A stretch of 64,000 nucleotides of DNA from Mactromeris polynyma (lineage: Eukaryota; Mollusca; Bivalvia; Venerida; Mactridae). Both the position numbers and the translations under genes were made by a program. The first letter of the stretch is position 1. Every line of letters starts with the position of its first letter. The notes under the pieces were generated by a model that had not been told where the DNA came from, did not search any database, and saw only the letters and a program-made list of their open reading frames with translations. This document shows, piece by piece, positions 35,050-47,300 of the stretch. The stretch spans positions 25,672,619 to 25,736,618 of the forward strand of contig JASFXZ010000001.1 of NCBI GenBank assembly GCA_032209605.1. Reading direction: 5' to 3'.

Positions 35050-35633
35050 TTTGTCAACGAATTGCAGTTCAAAGTTCTTTATTTATATTTAGCGATGAAT
35101 CACTTTATAAACAACGACTGATTGTATGTTTTCTTACTCACGTCCCATTTTGTACTCTGCCGACGGGAAATACTATTCACTAGTACAATATAGGTTAAAC
35201 ACTAGTACAATTTCAATTATCATAAATCGGTACCGCTTCCTGTCTGTACAGAACAGAACTGTCGCAAACCGTTCTGTATTCACTGATGGCGGGACTATTT
35301 GAATTTAGTTCCATGGTTGAATGCCTTGAAGCCGTTAATAAGCACGAAATAGGAACTTTGACCAAATATGTTTCGTCGTTTATTACTAAACAATTTGGGA
35401 AGAAAGGTCCGGTTTAACTTAAATGCTGTTTATTTGTTATTTTTCAGACGTGAATGCTGAGGTTGGCCCAGTGCAGACGATACTGTTAGTGTATTTGGTC
35501 CATTCTTCAACGAATAAATTCACTGAAGTCACTAAAAACTACTAAAAATCCTTCTTTGGATAGAAAGAAACAGATATGATCGAGTTATTTGATTATGATC
35601 ATGTGCTTAGGAGCGTCCTCAAAATTTTGGTGA

Positions 35634-35676
35634 AGGGGGGGGGGGGGGGGTGGGGGTGGGGGGTGGGGGTGGATAA
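35634..35676 (+). repeat. G-run tract with G-quadruplex potential
   Basis: An uninterrupted run of 15 or more G is followed by GGGGGTGGGGGGTGGGGGTGG. A second, related tract lies at 35816-35864, preceded by a similar GGAGCGTCTTCAACATT leader, so the two look duplicated. They lie about 0.6-0.8 kb upstream of the CEPT gene's ATG. Confidence 0.9.
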
Positions 35677-36204
35677 CAAAGAATTTTAATTGGAGTTGTG
35701 GGTAAATATTGTTGGTGCAAACTAACATGAACAGTTACAATTGTAAGTGTTCTTAATATCAGGTAATGAAAAATGATGATAAAACTTGGAATGGGCGAAG
35801 GAGCGTCTTCAACATTGGGGGGAGGGGGGGGGGGGTCAAACAATTTGGAGGAGGAAGGGGGGTCAAAAATAAATTTGTGAATTCTGGGCTTCTGAGGTTC
35901 CTTATTTGGTATTAAAACCGGACATGTTTTATAACAAAATCAAGTTAATTATATTCCTTTGGTGGCCCGCCCTGTCCTGACATCTGCCCACCTGCTCCTA
36001 CGCCCATGGTGATTGAAGGACACAGTACACTTTAAAAAAAAGACAAGAGACAAGCAACCATGGATTAACATGCCTACAGTACTGTATAGACCTCTACTGC
36101 ACACCGCAATGACAAGAAATGTAGACAAACCAAACGTTTAATTGGTCTACCATTACAGTATACATCATATTTCTCGATATTGATAGTGAAATATGTAATA
36201 AATA

Positions 36205-36390
36205 TGTTTTGTCACTCTACAGTAATGAAAAATGACTATGCAAACGATGTAATCCTTCCTACCATGTGTTTTGTCACTCTACAGTAATGAAAAATGACTA
36301 TGCAAACGATGTAATCCTTCCTACCATGTGTTTTGTCACTCTACAGTAATGAAAAATGACTATGCAAACGATATAATCCTTCCTACCGGT
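36205..36390 (+). repeat. 62-bp tandem triplication
   Basis: Three nearly identical units begin with TGTTTTGTCACTCTACAGTA at 36205, 36267 and 36329. The third differs by ACGATATAATCC instead of ACGATGTAATCC. Confidence 0.95.
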
Positions 36391-37028
36391 CTTTTAAATG
36401 AGAAAAATGTCAGCGTAAGATACCATTCTAAGGTCATGACAGTACTTCAATTGGTTTTATCACGTCCTAATTAAAGGCTTTTTTTATTTGAATACACGTA
36501 GGGCCTACTATTTTATAACCATACCAGTGTAGAAGAATATATATTAACAATTGAATAACTAATGGTGCAGTGGGTGTGTACACAGACTACAAATCACGCG
36601 ATCCAAGTTTCAATCCTTCGTGTAGGCAATCTTTTTTTTAATTAATAATTATAAACTCTTTTCTGGTACTTAATATTGTATTTAAAGAGAACATAATATA
36701 TTTTTATGTTTATATGCAAATCGACCCATATGCAAAAGTTAAAATAAACACTAGTCAACTCTGAAATACCATCAAATACTGTACTGATTTTGTTGTGTAC
36801 AGTACTGTTGCATAATCCAAACTATTCATTCATGGGCCGTTGAACAGTTTTAATGTTGAAAACATCAATACACAAATGTTTTCAAAATACAACAAGTTTG
36901 ATATAGTAAACGTCTGTTGCTGATCAACACAGTTTTAGTCAATTTTTATGATTCAAATTGTCTCACTTTAAATATGAGATTAATAACCGCTGCATTACAT
37001 GTTTCCATGACCGTCAGACCGTCAATAG

Positions 37029-38180
37029 ATGAAGATAACTGTCCAAGGTGGCAGTAAACAACAGACAACCCCCCCTGGTCATTCATACCAAGCGTCAATA
37101 GATGAAGATTATAAGAATCCATCATGAGCTTCTATGTAGGATAAGGATATCTCACCAGAGGGGTCGGATTTTATCCAGGGACGATGCTTGCCGAGTTCCT
37201 GGTTAAATTTCCGACCCCGAGGGTGAGATATCCATATCCTACATCGACTGTCTCATGATGGATTATTTTTCTCCCACGGAATTTGAGAAAATAAGAACTT
37301 AAAATATTAAGAAGACGTTATGGCGTCAAAATGACGTCATCATAACGTGACGTAACGCAAACGTTTATATTCTTAATAATCAATATAAATACTATAAATA
37401 AAGCGTTCGCTGCCATGTCCTATTCGCGAAATGTTTTTCAAATGTTACTGAGCCTATCAATGATCATTTTGTAAGTTTAAAGCAGACAAAACACGTAGAT
37501 TCAAAAGTCACGTGCACGCTCATGTAAGATAGAGTTTTCTCATATTAGCAACGGGCCTATCTCTGTATAGCAACGTGGGAGAAAACTCTGTCCAAGGTGG
37601 CAGTAATCTACAGACACACCCCCTTGTCATTCATACCAAGCGTCAATAGATGAAGATAACTCTGTCCAAGGTGGCAGTAATCTACAGACACACCCCCTTG
37701 TCATTCATACCAAGCGTCAATAAATGAAGATAACTCTGTCAAAGGTGGGAGTAAACTACAGACCCTCCCCCCTGGTCATTCATACCAAACATCAATAGAT
37801 GAAGATAACTCTGTCCAAGGTGGCAGTAATCTACAGACACTACCCCTCGTCATTCAGACCAAACGTCAATAGATGAAGATAACTCTGTCCAAGGTGGCAG
37901 TAAACAACAGACACCCCCCCCCCTGGTCATTCATACCAATCGATAATAGATGAAGATAACTCTGTCCAAGGTGGCAGTAATCTTCAGACACACCCCCTGG
38001 TCATTCATACCAATCGATAATAGATGAAGATAACTCTGTCCAAGGTGGCAGTAATCTACAGACACCCCCCCCCCCCCCCTGGTCATTCATACCAATCGAT
38101 AATAGATGAAGATAACTCTGTCCAAGGTGGCAGTAATCTACAGACACCCCCCCCCCCCCCCCCTGGTCATTCATACCAAT
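37029..38180 (+). repeat. ~75-bp tandem array, interrupted
   Basis: Units contain GATAACTGTCCAAGG or GATAACTCTGTCCAAGG, GTGGCAGTAA, CTACAGACA, a C-run and GGTCATTCATACCAA. The C-run varies from about 4 to 14 between units, a likely slippage hot spot. The first unit is separated from the rest by a palindromic insertion (about 37111-37590). Confidence 0.9.
37111..37590. mobile_element. Palindromic insertion within the ~75-bp array
   Basis: The left part (37111-37264) is an imperfect hairpin: TAGGATAAGGATATCTCACC pairs with GGTGAGATATCCATATCCTA, extended by AATCCATCATGAG against CTCATGATGGATT and by GGGTCGG against CCGACCC. Further inverted words TTTTCTCCCACG (37268) and CGTGGGAGAAAA (37581) bracket the rest. 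It is non-coding, and splits the tandem array, so it inserted after the array began to form. Confidence 0.65.
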
Positions 38181-39002
38181 CGAACAATTAACAATTCAAA
38201 ACCTTTAAATGACGATTCGGATATCTTGTAAATTCAAAATAATACACATAAAATAACATGAACAATACCGTTTTCAAGATATATGTGAGGAGTTTGACCA
38301 CGGTGTTCTATTTTCAAACATTTCATAATTGTACTAGTGATTAACCAAAAATCGTATTTAATACTAGAACACTACCCAAAATGACCGAACTGTTCCGAAT
38401 TTAAAAGAATTTACGACAACGGTTCAAATTAATCAAACAAAATATTTCATTATATCAAAGTGATTTAAAACTACAATTGAAAGTGAAACTCAAAGGAAAC
38501 AATTAAAATATTATGGTTTATTCACAAAAAATAATTTTACGGCATTTCATAATTGTACTAGTGATTAACCAATTTTTTTATTTTATACTAGTGATTAACC
38601 CTACCCTTCTCTTGTGAAATAAGCGGATATGACGTTAACGCATAAATTAACCCAAAGATCAGCAAAAACACATTCTTTAAGTAAGTAGCAAAACACGATA
38701 ATTTCGCGCAAACTCTGCACGATAAAAGTAAAACGATGAATTAGAAGGTGTGAGAAACTATCTTATGGTCATGAAGATATTATTGTTCAAATAAGTATAA
38801 TGCTACTTACACCGTTGTATTTCACTATCTATTCAATTCAATTTATTGTGAAATATATGGCCACTGGCTCACACACAAGATGTTACATCTAGTCAAGTCG
38901 AATTGAAATGAAGTAAAGAAAGTGTTATATTGATTGAAGTCTGAGAAACTCTCGGATATTCGTTTTAATAATACCGACTAAAATATGCAAATAAATTCAA
39001 TT

Positions 39003-40345
39003 ATATTGTATGTTAGTATGCATGTTGGTATAATCCTATACATACCGATGTTAGTGTGAATGTTGGGATAATCCTATACATATTGTATGTTAGTGTGCAT
39101 GTTGGTATAATCCTATACATATTGTATGTTAGTGTGCATGTTGGTATAATCCTATACATATTGTATGTTAGTGTGCATGTTGGTATAATCCTATACATAC
39201 CGATGTTAGTGTGCATGTTGTATGTTAATTTGCATGCTGGTATAATCCTATACATTATTGTATGTTAGTGTGCATGTTGTATGTTAATTTGCATGTTAGT
39301 ATAATCCTATACATTATTGTATGTTAGTGTGCATGTTAGGATAATCCTATACAAATTGTATGTTAGTGTGCATGTTTGGATAATCCTATACAAATTGTAT
39401 GTTAGTGTGCATGTTAGGATAATCCTATACAAATTGTATGTTAGTGTGCATGTTTGGATACTGTTATACATATTGTATGTTAGTGTGCATGTTTGTATAA
39501 TCCTATACAAATTGTATGTTAGTGTGCATGTTTGGATACTGTTATACATATTGTATGTTAGTGTGCATGTTTGTATAATCCTATACAAATTGTATGTTAG
39601 TGTGCATGTTTGGATACTGTTATACATATTGTATGTTAGTGTGAATGTTTGGATACTGTTATACATATTGTATGTTAGTGTGCATATTTGGATACTGTTA
39701 TACATATTGTATGTTAGTGTGCATGTTTGGATACTGTTATACATATTGTATGTTAGTGTGCATGTTTGGATACTGTTATACATATTGTATGTTAGTGTGC
39801 ATATTTGGATACTGTTATACATATTGTATGTTAGTGTGCATGTTTGGATACTGTTATACATATTGTATGTAAGTGTGCATGTTTGTATAATCCTATACAA
39901 ATTGTATGTTAGTGTGCATGTTTGGATAATGCTATACATGTTGTATGTTAGTGTGCATGTTTGGATACTGTTATACATATTGTATGTTAGTGTGCATGTT
40001 TGGATACTGTTATACATATTGTATGTTAGTGTGCATGTTTGGATACTGTTATACATATTGTATGTTAGTGTGCATGTTTGTATAATCCTATACAAATTGT
40101 ATGTTAGTGTGCATGTTTGGATAATGCTATACATGTTGTATGTTAGTGTGCATGTTTGTATAATCCTATACAAATTGTATGTTAGTGTGCATGTTTGGAT
40201 AATGCTATACATGTTGTATGTTAGTGTGCATGTTGGTATAATGCTATACATTTTGTATGTTAGTGTGCATGTTGGTATAATGCTATACATATTGTATGTT
40301 AGTTTGCATGTTGGGATAATGCTATACATATTGTATGTTGGAGAC
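39003..40345 (+). repeat. 39-bp minisatellite, about 34 copies, open on both strands
   Basis: The unit is TTGTATGTTAGTGTGCATGT + TTGGATAATCCTATACATA. Variants ATCCTATACAAA, ACTGTTATACATA and ATGCTATACATG recur in ordered runs. Because 39 is divisible by 3, frames of about 346-349 codons exist on both strands. They have no start or splice context and only the periodic composition, so I do not treat them as genes. Confidence 0.97.
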
Positions 40346-41276
40346 ATGAGCTACACTGATTGCTAGAGGATGTTGGTATCTATAGCTTCCATGTACTTAT
40401 GATGAGTGAACACAAAGTTCTATATCTTTAAGACAATTTATTAACATCTAGTAAATATCACAATGTATTAAAAAGCGTCACAAAGTACCTCATTAAGTCA
40501 ACAAAGTACAACATATTGTATTTAAGATATTCAAAAAACAACAACATTAAGTATGTTTGACCAATACCTCAAAAGCTCTGATATAAGTTTAATTGTCACA
40601 TACATAAGGTTAGATACAAAGTCGCCATGTATAGTTTCAATGTTAAGTTGCACAAAAACTAGAAGTGTGTCCATGGGACACAGATACCTTTACTACATTA
40701 AGGGGCATTAATCTACCCTTACATAATTAATCCAATCAGAATCCCCAGATGCACAATTTCCTGTGGTGATTAATATTCTTATAAAGTTTCGTTACTTGAG
40801 GTCAAATACTTTTTGAGAACAAATTGAATCGAATGGATGGATGGATGGTCAGACAGACGGACAGACGGACAAGGGTAAATCTAAGTGCCACTCACTTAGT
40901 GTGGGCACAAAAAACATATTATACATAATTATATGTTCCTGTCAGAATCTTGCAATATGGGCATTATGAAAGTTTATACATGTAGGTAATTCAGAATACC
41001 ATGACATTAAGACAATCACAAGATCAATCATAGAATCACTGCGAATTTGACACAATTATGGCACCAAGACGTGTTTGACAAGAATGTTGCATAGAATGTC
41101 ACATTAAATTTTTCCTCAATGTGTTGACTTGATGACAACATCAACAGTATATTAATTTAGTTGAGTATTATCACTGTTTCCTAATAGACTGATCTCAATA
41201 TAATATAAACTTTTCATGTGGGTTTATCTTATAGTGGAGGTGAAATATTTCCTGTAATGTGGTGATGTTTGTATCA

Positions 41277-41282
41277 TTTATT
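41277..41282 (-). promoter_or_regulatory. Candidate poly(A) signal for SIRT5
   Basis: AATAAA on the minus strand, about 80 nt downstream of the SIRT5 stop codon. The position fits a short 3' UTR. Use is inferred. Confidence 0.45.
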
Positions 41283-41360
41283 CAATGCAGTACTCAATCA
41301 ACACAACAAATATCTGTCCAATATATCCAGGAACCATCAGTCAGGAAACCTTGTATGTGA

Positions 41361-44300
41361 TTATTGTTTAGGTTCTGATTCTGTTGGGGCCAATGCTTTC
41401 GGAATTGTTGTCCCACATGGTCCTTGGAAATGATATCTGAAATATTTCAATATATACATTCAATCACAACACCTAGTACATGTTGTATATAATCACCACC
41501 TTTGCCCACTGTATATGTATATGTTGTGTATCCGTTTTGTAAATGACAAACTTACGTGCTTCATACTTGCATCTTTCTTCTACATTTATGTTTATTGCTT
41601 GTATATTACTGTCATTGTTTCATGTTGATATCATGATGAAATTTGTAACTTGTTTTTATGTATATACAACGTATGTAAATGCCTTTTTTAAGCAATTGCC
41701 TAACTGCATTGTCTCTATAAATAAAGTCTTTATTATAATTATATCTAACAGTGATGTATGCTAAGTACCATGAAACCATTTAACTGATATGTACATTAAC
41801 ACTACTGCTGTAATATCTGGGTGCAGGGCACATGTTTTACCAGCCATTTCTTCTGACAAGTATAGTTGCTTATGACAGTATACGTTAGAAAGTGGATATA
41901 AGCTTCAAGTACAAACTGATAAAAGAATTTCAACTAGGACATAAGCATTTAGCAAATTTTATGTTTGTCGTTATATTTGTAATATATTCTTATTGAAACC
42001 ATGATATTTTGCTTAATATTAAAATTAATCTATCGATCTATTGCAAAAACGACAGAAACATGAAGTAAGATTCAACGTTACATCATTAATGTACCACGAT
42101 TGATTGAATTACATAATTGTTAAGACATTATTACCTGAAAGATTTCGTGACACAAGTATGTTCAATATTGAACTCGGCCACTGGTACCCCCCTTGCGGCT
42201 ACAGAAGGTGCATACGTCGCAGCTTGATACACAACAGACGACGTACCAACCTACAATATAACGTGTGTACGAGTACAGTATACAGTGAGCATATATCACT
42301 CAATTGACTCATCAAGTCTAGAGCTGTCACTGATTTTGCAAAATGCATATCGACGATATCGATATATCGGGAGAGAAATATCGACGATACATATATCAAG
42401 TATCGTTAAAATGTCATTTATAGGCATGCAGTTCATGTTTTTTTTTCATATATTTTCTCGTCTAGTCTTTTACAAGCTTATGTATTTCCTTTGACCATCT
42501 TGTTTCCTCACTATTATGAAGTATGTGTGTTTTTTGGCAAAATAAATAAGATTATTTATTTTTCCTTAGGTACAGCGAAGTTTTAAAAGTAGCCTTCTGA
42601 CAGCGCACCAGCTTCCATTTTTGTTTTGGGTAAAATTTCTCCGCTCTTGTGCATGAATTTATTATTCATAAGTATCAATTTATTATCGATAATCCATCGA
42701 CGAAAAATATCAATGATATATTGATATCAATTTTATATGTGTAAGATACACAAAAATACTCTTACCACAAGGCAAAGATCACAGGCTTCCATCTCTTCAT
42801 CAGCAGCAGACGCTATCTCTGGATACAACCCCTCACCAAACCATACAACATGCGGTCGCAGTAAACCATTACATGAACTCTTCTTACACCTAATAATATA
42901 AATATCTATTTGTCACATTTCCTATAAACACATTAAATTGTCATTGTGAGCAAGTTGCGTTAAGTCGAGTTTTAAACAATTGTTCAACATTATTGCACTA
43001 GAAGAAGCAAATACAATACAGGACATAAGAGGGGTGTTCCGAAAATAAGGATAATGTGTTTTTCACCTCTATGTTTAAGACGGATAATGTTATTAATTTT
43101 CAAAAAAATTCAATCCCATTTTTCAATTAAAAACCTATTTGCGTAACAACCTTGAAGTCATAGTGGATGGAAGACAAACCAAGAAACTCTGAAGCTCCCC
43201 TTGGTGATCGGCATATACCTTATCTACACAACTACCATTTCTGTTCTATGTTTGAAACCTACCGTGGTAAATCTTCAGGTTTTATTTTGGCATCCTCACT
43301 ACTTGGATCCGGTTCTCTGTCAACAATAAACAGTATGATGCATTATACACAAACACTGATTGAATGCCAGGCTACGAAACTTACAAATATATTACAATGA
43401 ATCCTTGCAAGACTCAGCCAGGTAAATGTGTAAGCAACCCAACATACACACCCACAATGCTAAGAATTCCACACACAATAAATCCAGACCTGAAAATGTC
43501 TGACAGCAAACACAAGCACAACTGAAGTGAGATATTTCTAAAGATTTAGTTCAAGGACATTTCCAACATTATGGGATTCTATACTTCAGTCCTAGGAAGC
43601 ACAGTGTTTAAGTTCAAACATCTTTACTTTACATCATCTGTAAAACAAATGATTACAACCTATCTTAATCACTCTCGATGATTGCTTTCTGGTTCTCCAG
43701 TACTTGCACCACATGGAGGAACTGTGAAGTTCCCGTTTAAACTGCACCCAAGGTGGAATGTGACCCAGGGTACATGAGTACCAGTTTTGAACATTACCTA
43801 CCCCTTTCCTCTGAGGGCTTCACATATAGGACTGTCTGTATTCTTGGCAACATCTCCACATTGTGTACAACGAGTGGTAAATAAATTGCCTGCAATATAC
43901 AAATGTATTGTCCACAGGAGTTTATCACGAGTTCTCTCCTTTTATCCCTACTAGAATTTTCTCCCTTTATCCCTTCTGTAGTATATGTATATTACATGTG
44001 GTATTGTCTAATATGGTTTGGTATATACACTGATTGGCTTTGAAAACAATTAGGATAAATCCTTTAAATTACTTTCAAATCTAGTCAACAACATCCATTT
44101 AAATATTTAGGAACACAACGAGTATCACACAAATATTCTGAATTGATATCATTAACTGGAACTGAAAATGAACAATATACATTGTGCAGGGTCAAACTGC
44201 AGCAGTCACACCTCCAAATAATACCTTTCAAGTCCTGTTGTATATGTTTTGTCATATTAAGGGGTTATTTTATGTACATACATGTACAGTAAAACCACGC

Positions 44301-47300
44301 CATCTTGAGAAGTGTTCAATTAGTGTCGAGTCCTACTGTGTATGTTTTGCAATATTAAGGGGTCATTTTCAGAGTCATTGAGTGGCTATTACATATCAAC
44401 ATTGAGACATAAAGCATCCTGTATGTACTAGCCTGTATGTACTAGCCTGGACATTGTATAAGAAGTACGTACCATGCAATTCTATAATGTTCTGTGATCC
44501 AGCACGTTTGTGAAGTTCATCAATATTCTGTGTGACAACAACAACACGTCTTCCTTGTTTGGCCAATCTGCTCTCACATTCAGCAATAGCAACATGTGCC
44601 TGTCAATTATGTAATAATGTTATACAGTATTTATGCTGATTTACAAAGAATCCGTAACGAAAAGTGATACTGAAGGGGACATAACCTTTCTCGTATTGTT
44701 GAGTGAGACGGTAGGAAATGTATTCTTTTTTTACAATCAACACTGATTGTATTTGTTTAACTATCTCTTCATCAAGACTACAAGAATTTTTGCCATAAGC
44801 CAATAAAACATTTTTGAGTACAGAGTATTTGGCCGTTTGGTAAGGCGACAGCAAACAAGCACTTTTGGTATCAACTTTATGCCATTAATACAGCATCCAT
44901 TACGACGTATAATAAGCTAAATCATCAAGAGTTATGTAACCTTGTTTGGTTCTTTGGCTGCCATGACTTCTCGTCTGAAATGATAGAACTCCCATACAAG
45001 GGATGGATTCAAATCAAATGCCCCGGGTGTCGCAATATCCTGAAACAATACAATCTAACAATAACATTGTCACGCCCTCCAAACACGCGCTTTTCCTCCC
45101 AATTGAGATTAGTGTAAACGAAGCGATTGAGTTTTCCGACATGCAGCGCGAGAGATGTTTTGGTTAGTAAAAGGTAAGTGTTATCGTATATGTTTTCTTT
45201 GTACTAAAAGCAGTAATTGTTTTTCCAAAATCGGGCATTGTAGTACCATTTTTACATGCCTGTTCTTGATGCAGAATCCAGTCAAGGTTTCTAAATTGAT
45301 TCCTGGGTGACGCTACAACTTTTACAACTTTGGCAGATCAGTGCCAGAAATTTAGAAAATGTCATATTCGGTGACTATTTAAAAAATCCACCAAAATAGC
45401 CAAAGATACAGTGCCTATAACTCAACCGACGTCCGTTCGGTCCTCTTTCACTCAATTTGTTGGATACGTCGGTAAGAGAAAGAAGTTTTGCTCAAATTCT
45501 GTTGTGTGAAAAAGCTCGAGGGCAGGAGAAAAAGCGAATGTATAGAGGTGAAGCGCTTGCGTTAAATCATTGAACCATCATAACTAGGATTGTAAACGAT
45601 TAATCGGTTAACCGTTCGAACATCCGGTTATCGGGTAGTAAACACCTATTTTTCATTTTGGAAAAAAAACGAAAAAATCTTTCAAAATGTCCGTTGTCAC
45701 AAATCTGAATACTTCGTCACTGAAAGGTGTGAAAACGAAGGGCGTAAGGGGGCAAAATCGATCATCAGTAACCACGTATGCGTTTGCTACAAATATGTGA
45801 TGAAAAGTTTTATGACAGTCGTAAAACTCGTTTTGGTGCTCGAGAATTTAGGTATATTTAAATAGACAGATAAAGTGTATTGCTCTTGTACTAAAGTTTA
45901 AAAGTTTTATCAATGTTGTATTCAAATAGGGTGTAACTGTCTGTTAAGTTAAATTTCAATTTATCATATATCATATTATAATGTTTGAAACAAAAAGGAT
46001 GTTTTCTTAAAAATAATTGAAATGATTTTAATATAACACAACACGAACTAGTACTAACATCAGAACATAGGTCTAGTCATGGTAAACTATACTCTCCTTT
46101 AGCATCGGGAGCTTATTCATATTATGAACCATTCTTGTTGTAGATGTTATATAACTGAAACCGCTAAATCTATCCAACAAAAAAATATTGTGATTGAAAT
46201 AAGCAAGTTAGATTATATTTCTGCCAATGAGAGACAGTTTTTATCAGACGCTAATGCAACAACAAACTACATAATCAGATTATAACTGGCAGTGAGGAAA
46301 CCTCAACCGGTGCTGGTTTGGTTCTGTGGTGTTTAGTCACGTTACTGTGACGGTACATGTGGGTCACATGTACACGTTGCATAAAATAGTAACAAATTGG
46401 TTATTTATGTAATGCAAGCAGAATTTGACAAAGGCAGTTGGAAGGGATTGTTATTAAGAAATAATAAATACATGTATTTGACCTGATTATTCACAGAATA
46501 ATGGGCAGGATTGAAACATCGGATATATCCGCATCATCAATTATACGTAGATAAATCACGATTCAAACATTTATTTTTTCAATTCGAATATGACAAAACA
46601 TTGTAAATGGTTATTGCTTTAGATCACTTTTATCTGCATAAATATGTAACATTGAATAATACTTGTATGAAGTAGCTCTCAACGTATGTTACTTTTTTTG
46701 TTAGTGAATTTTACATAAATAACATACAAATATTTTGGGTCAAATAAGTGTGTTATTATTAAACCTGAATACCAAAAAGAGGCACACAAAATCTGTTTAC
46801 ACGAAAAGGACCACTTGTAAACGTTTTTCTTCAATTTAATGACCATCAATTTTAAGGATACAGTAGTAAATTCATTTCGAGTAGTTTTACTTTACAGTCT
46901 ATCAATTACTTTCTACGTTCCTAAATAAATAAATCGAGCTCACGTTGGCGGTTTAAGAGTTACTGAATTATTAGCCCACTACCGTCCGGACTTCCCCGTT
47001 CGTCATTCATTGCGTCAATTTTTATTACCCATGATGTAACTTTGTCATACATCATGCCACTTTGATACTTTCATAGTATGCAGATTAAAATTAGAATAAC
47101 AGCGTTCCTTTCTCTAATTATGCTCGCGCTTCACCTTCGTTTCGTTCGCTTTTTATCCTATCCTCGAGCTTTTTCACATAACTCCTTTTTCTTACCGACG
47201 TATCCAACAAATTGAATGAAAGAGGACCGAACGGGCGTTGGCTGAGTTATAGGCACCGTATATTTGGCTATTCCGGTGGATTTTTTAATTTTTAAATTTC

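Larger units (their letters stand above)
35050..41360. other. Intergenic region between the CEPT and SIRT5 genes
   Basis: It holds the 5' flank of the CEPT gene and the 3' flank of SIRT5 (both on the minus strand). Most of it is repeats, listed separately: G-runs, a 62-bp triplication, a ~75-bp array, a palindromic insertion and a 39-bp array. The 38185-39000 and 40350-41270 segments show no gene. The second includes a dispersed-repeat fragment around 40670-40915 (GTGTGTCCATGGGACACAG, ACAGACGGACAGACGG). Confidence 0.6.

Noticed and set aside
39307..40366. Two ~348-codon frames on opposite strands
   Set aside because: Both come from the 39-bp array. No non-repetitive domain, start context or splice partner is present.
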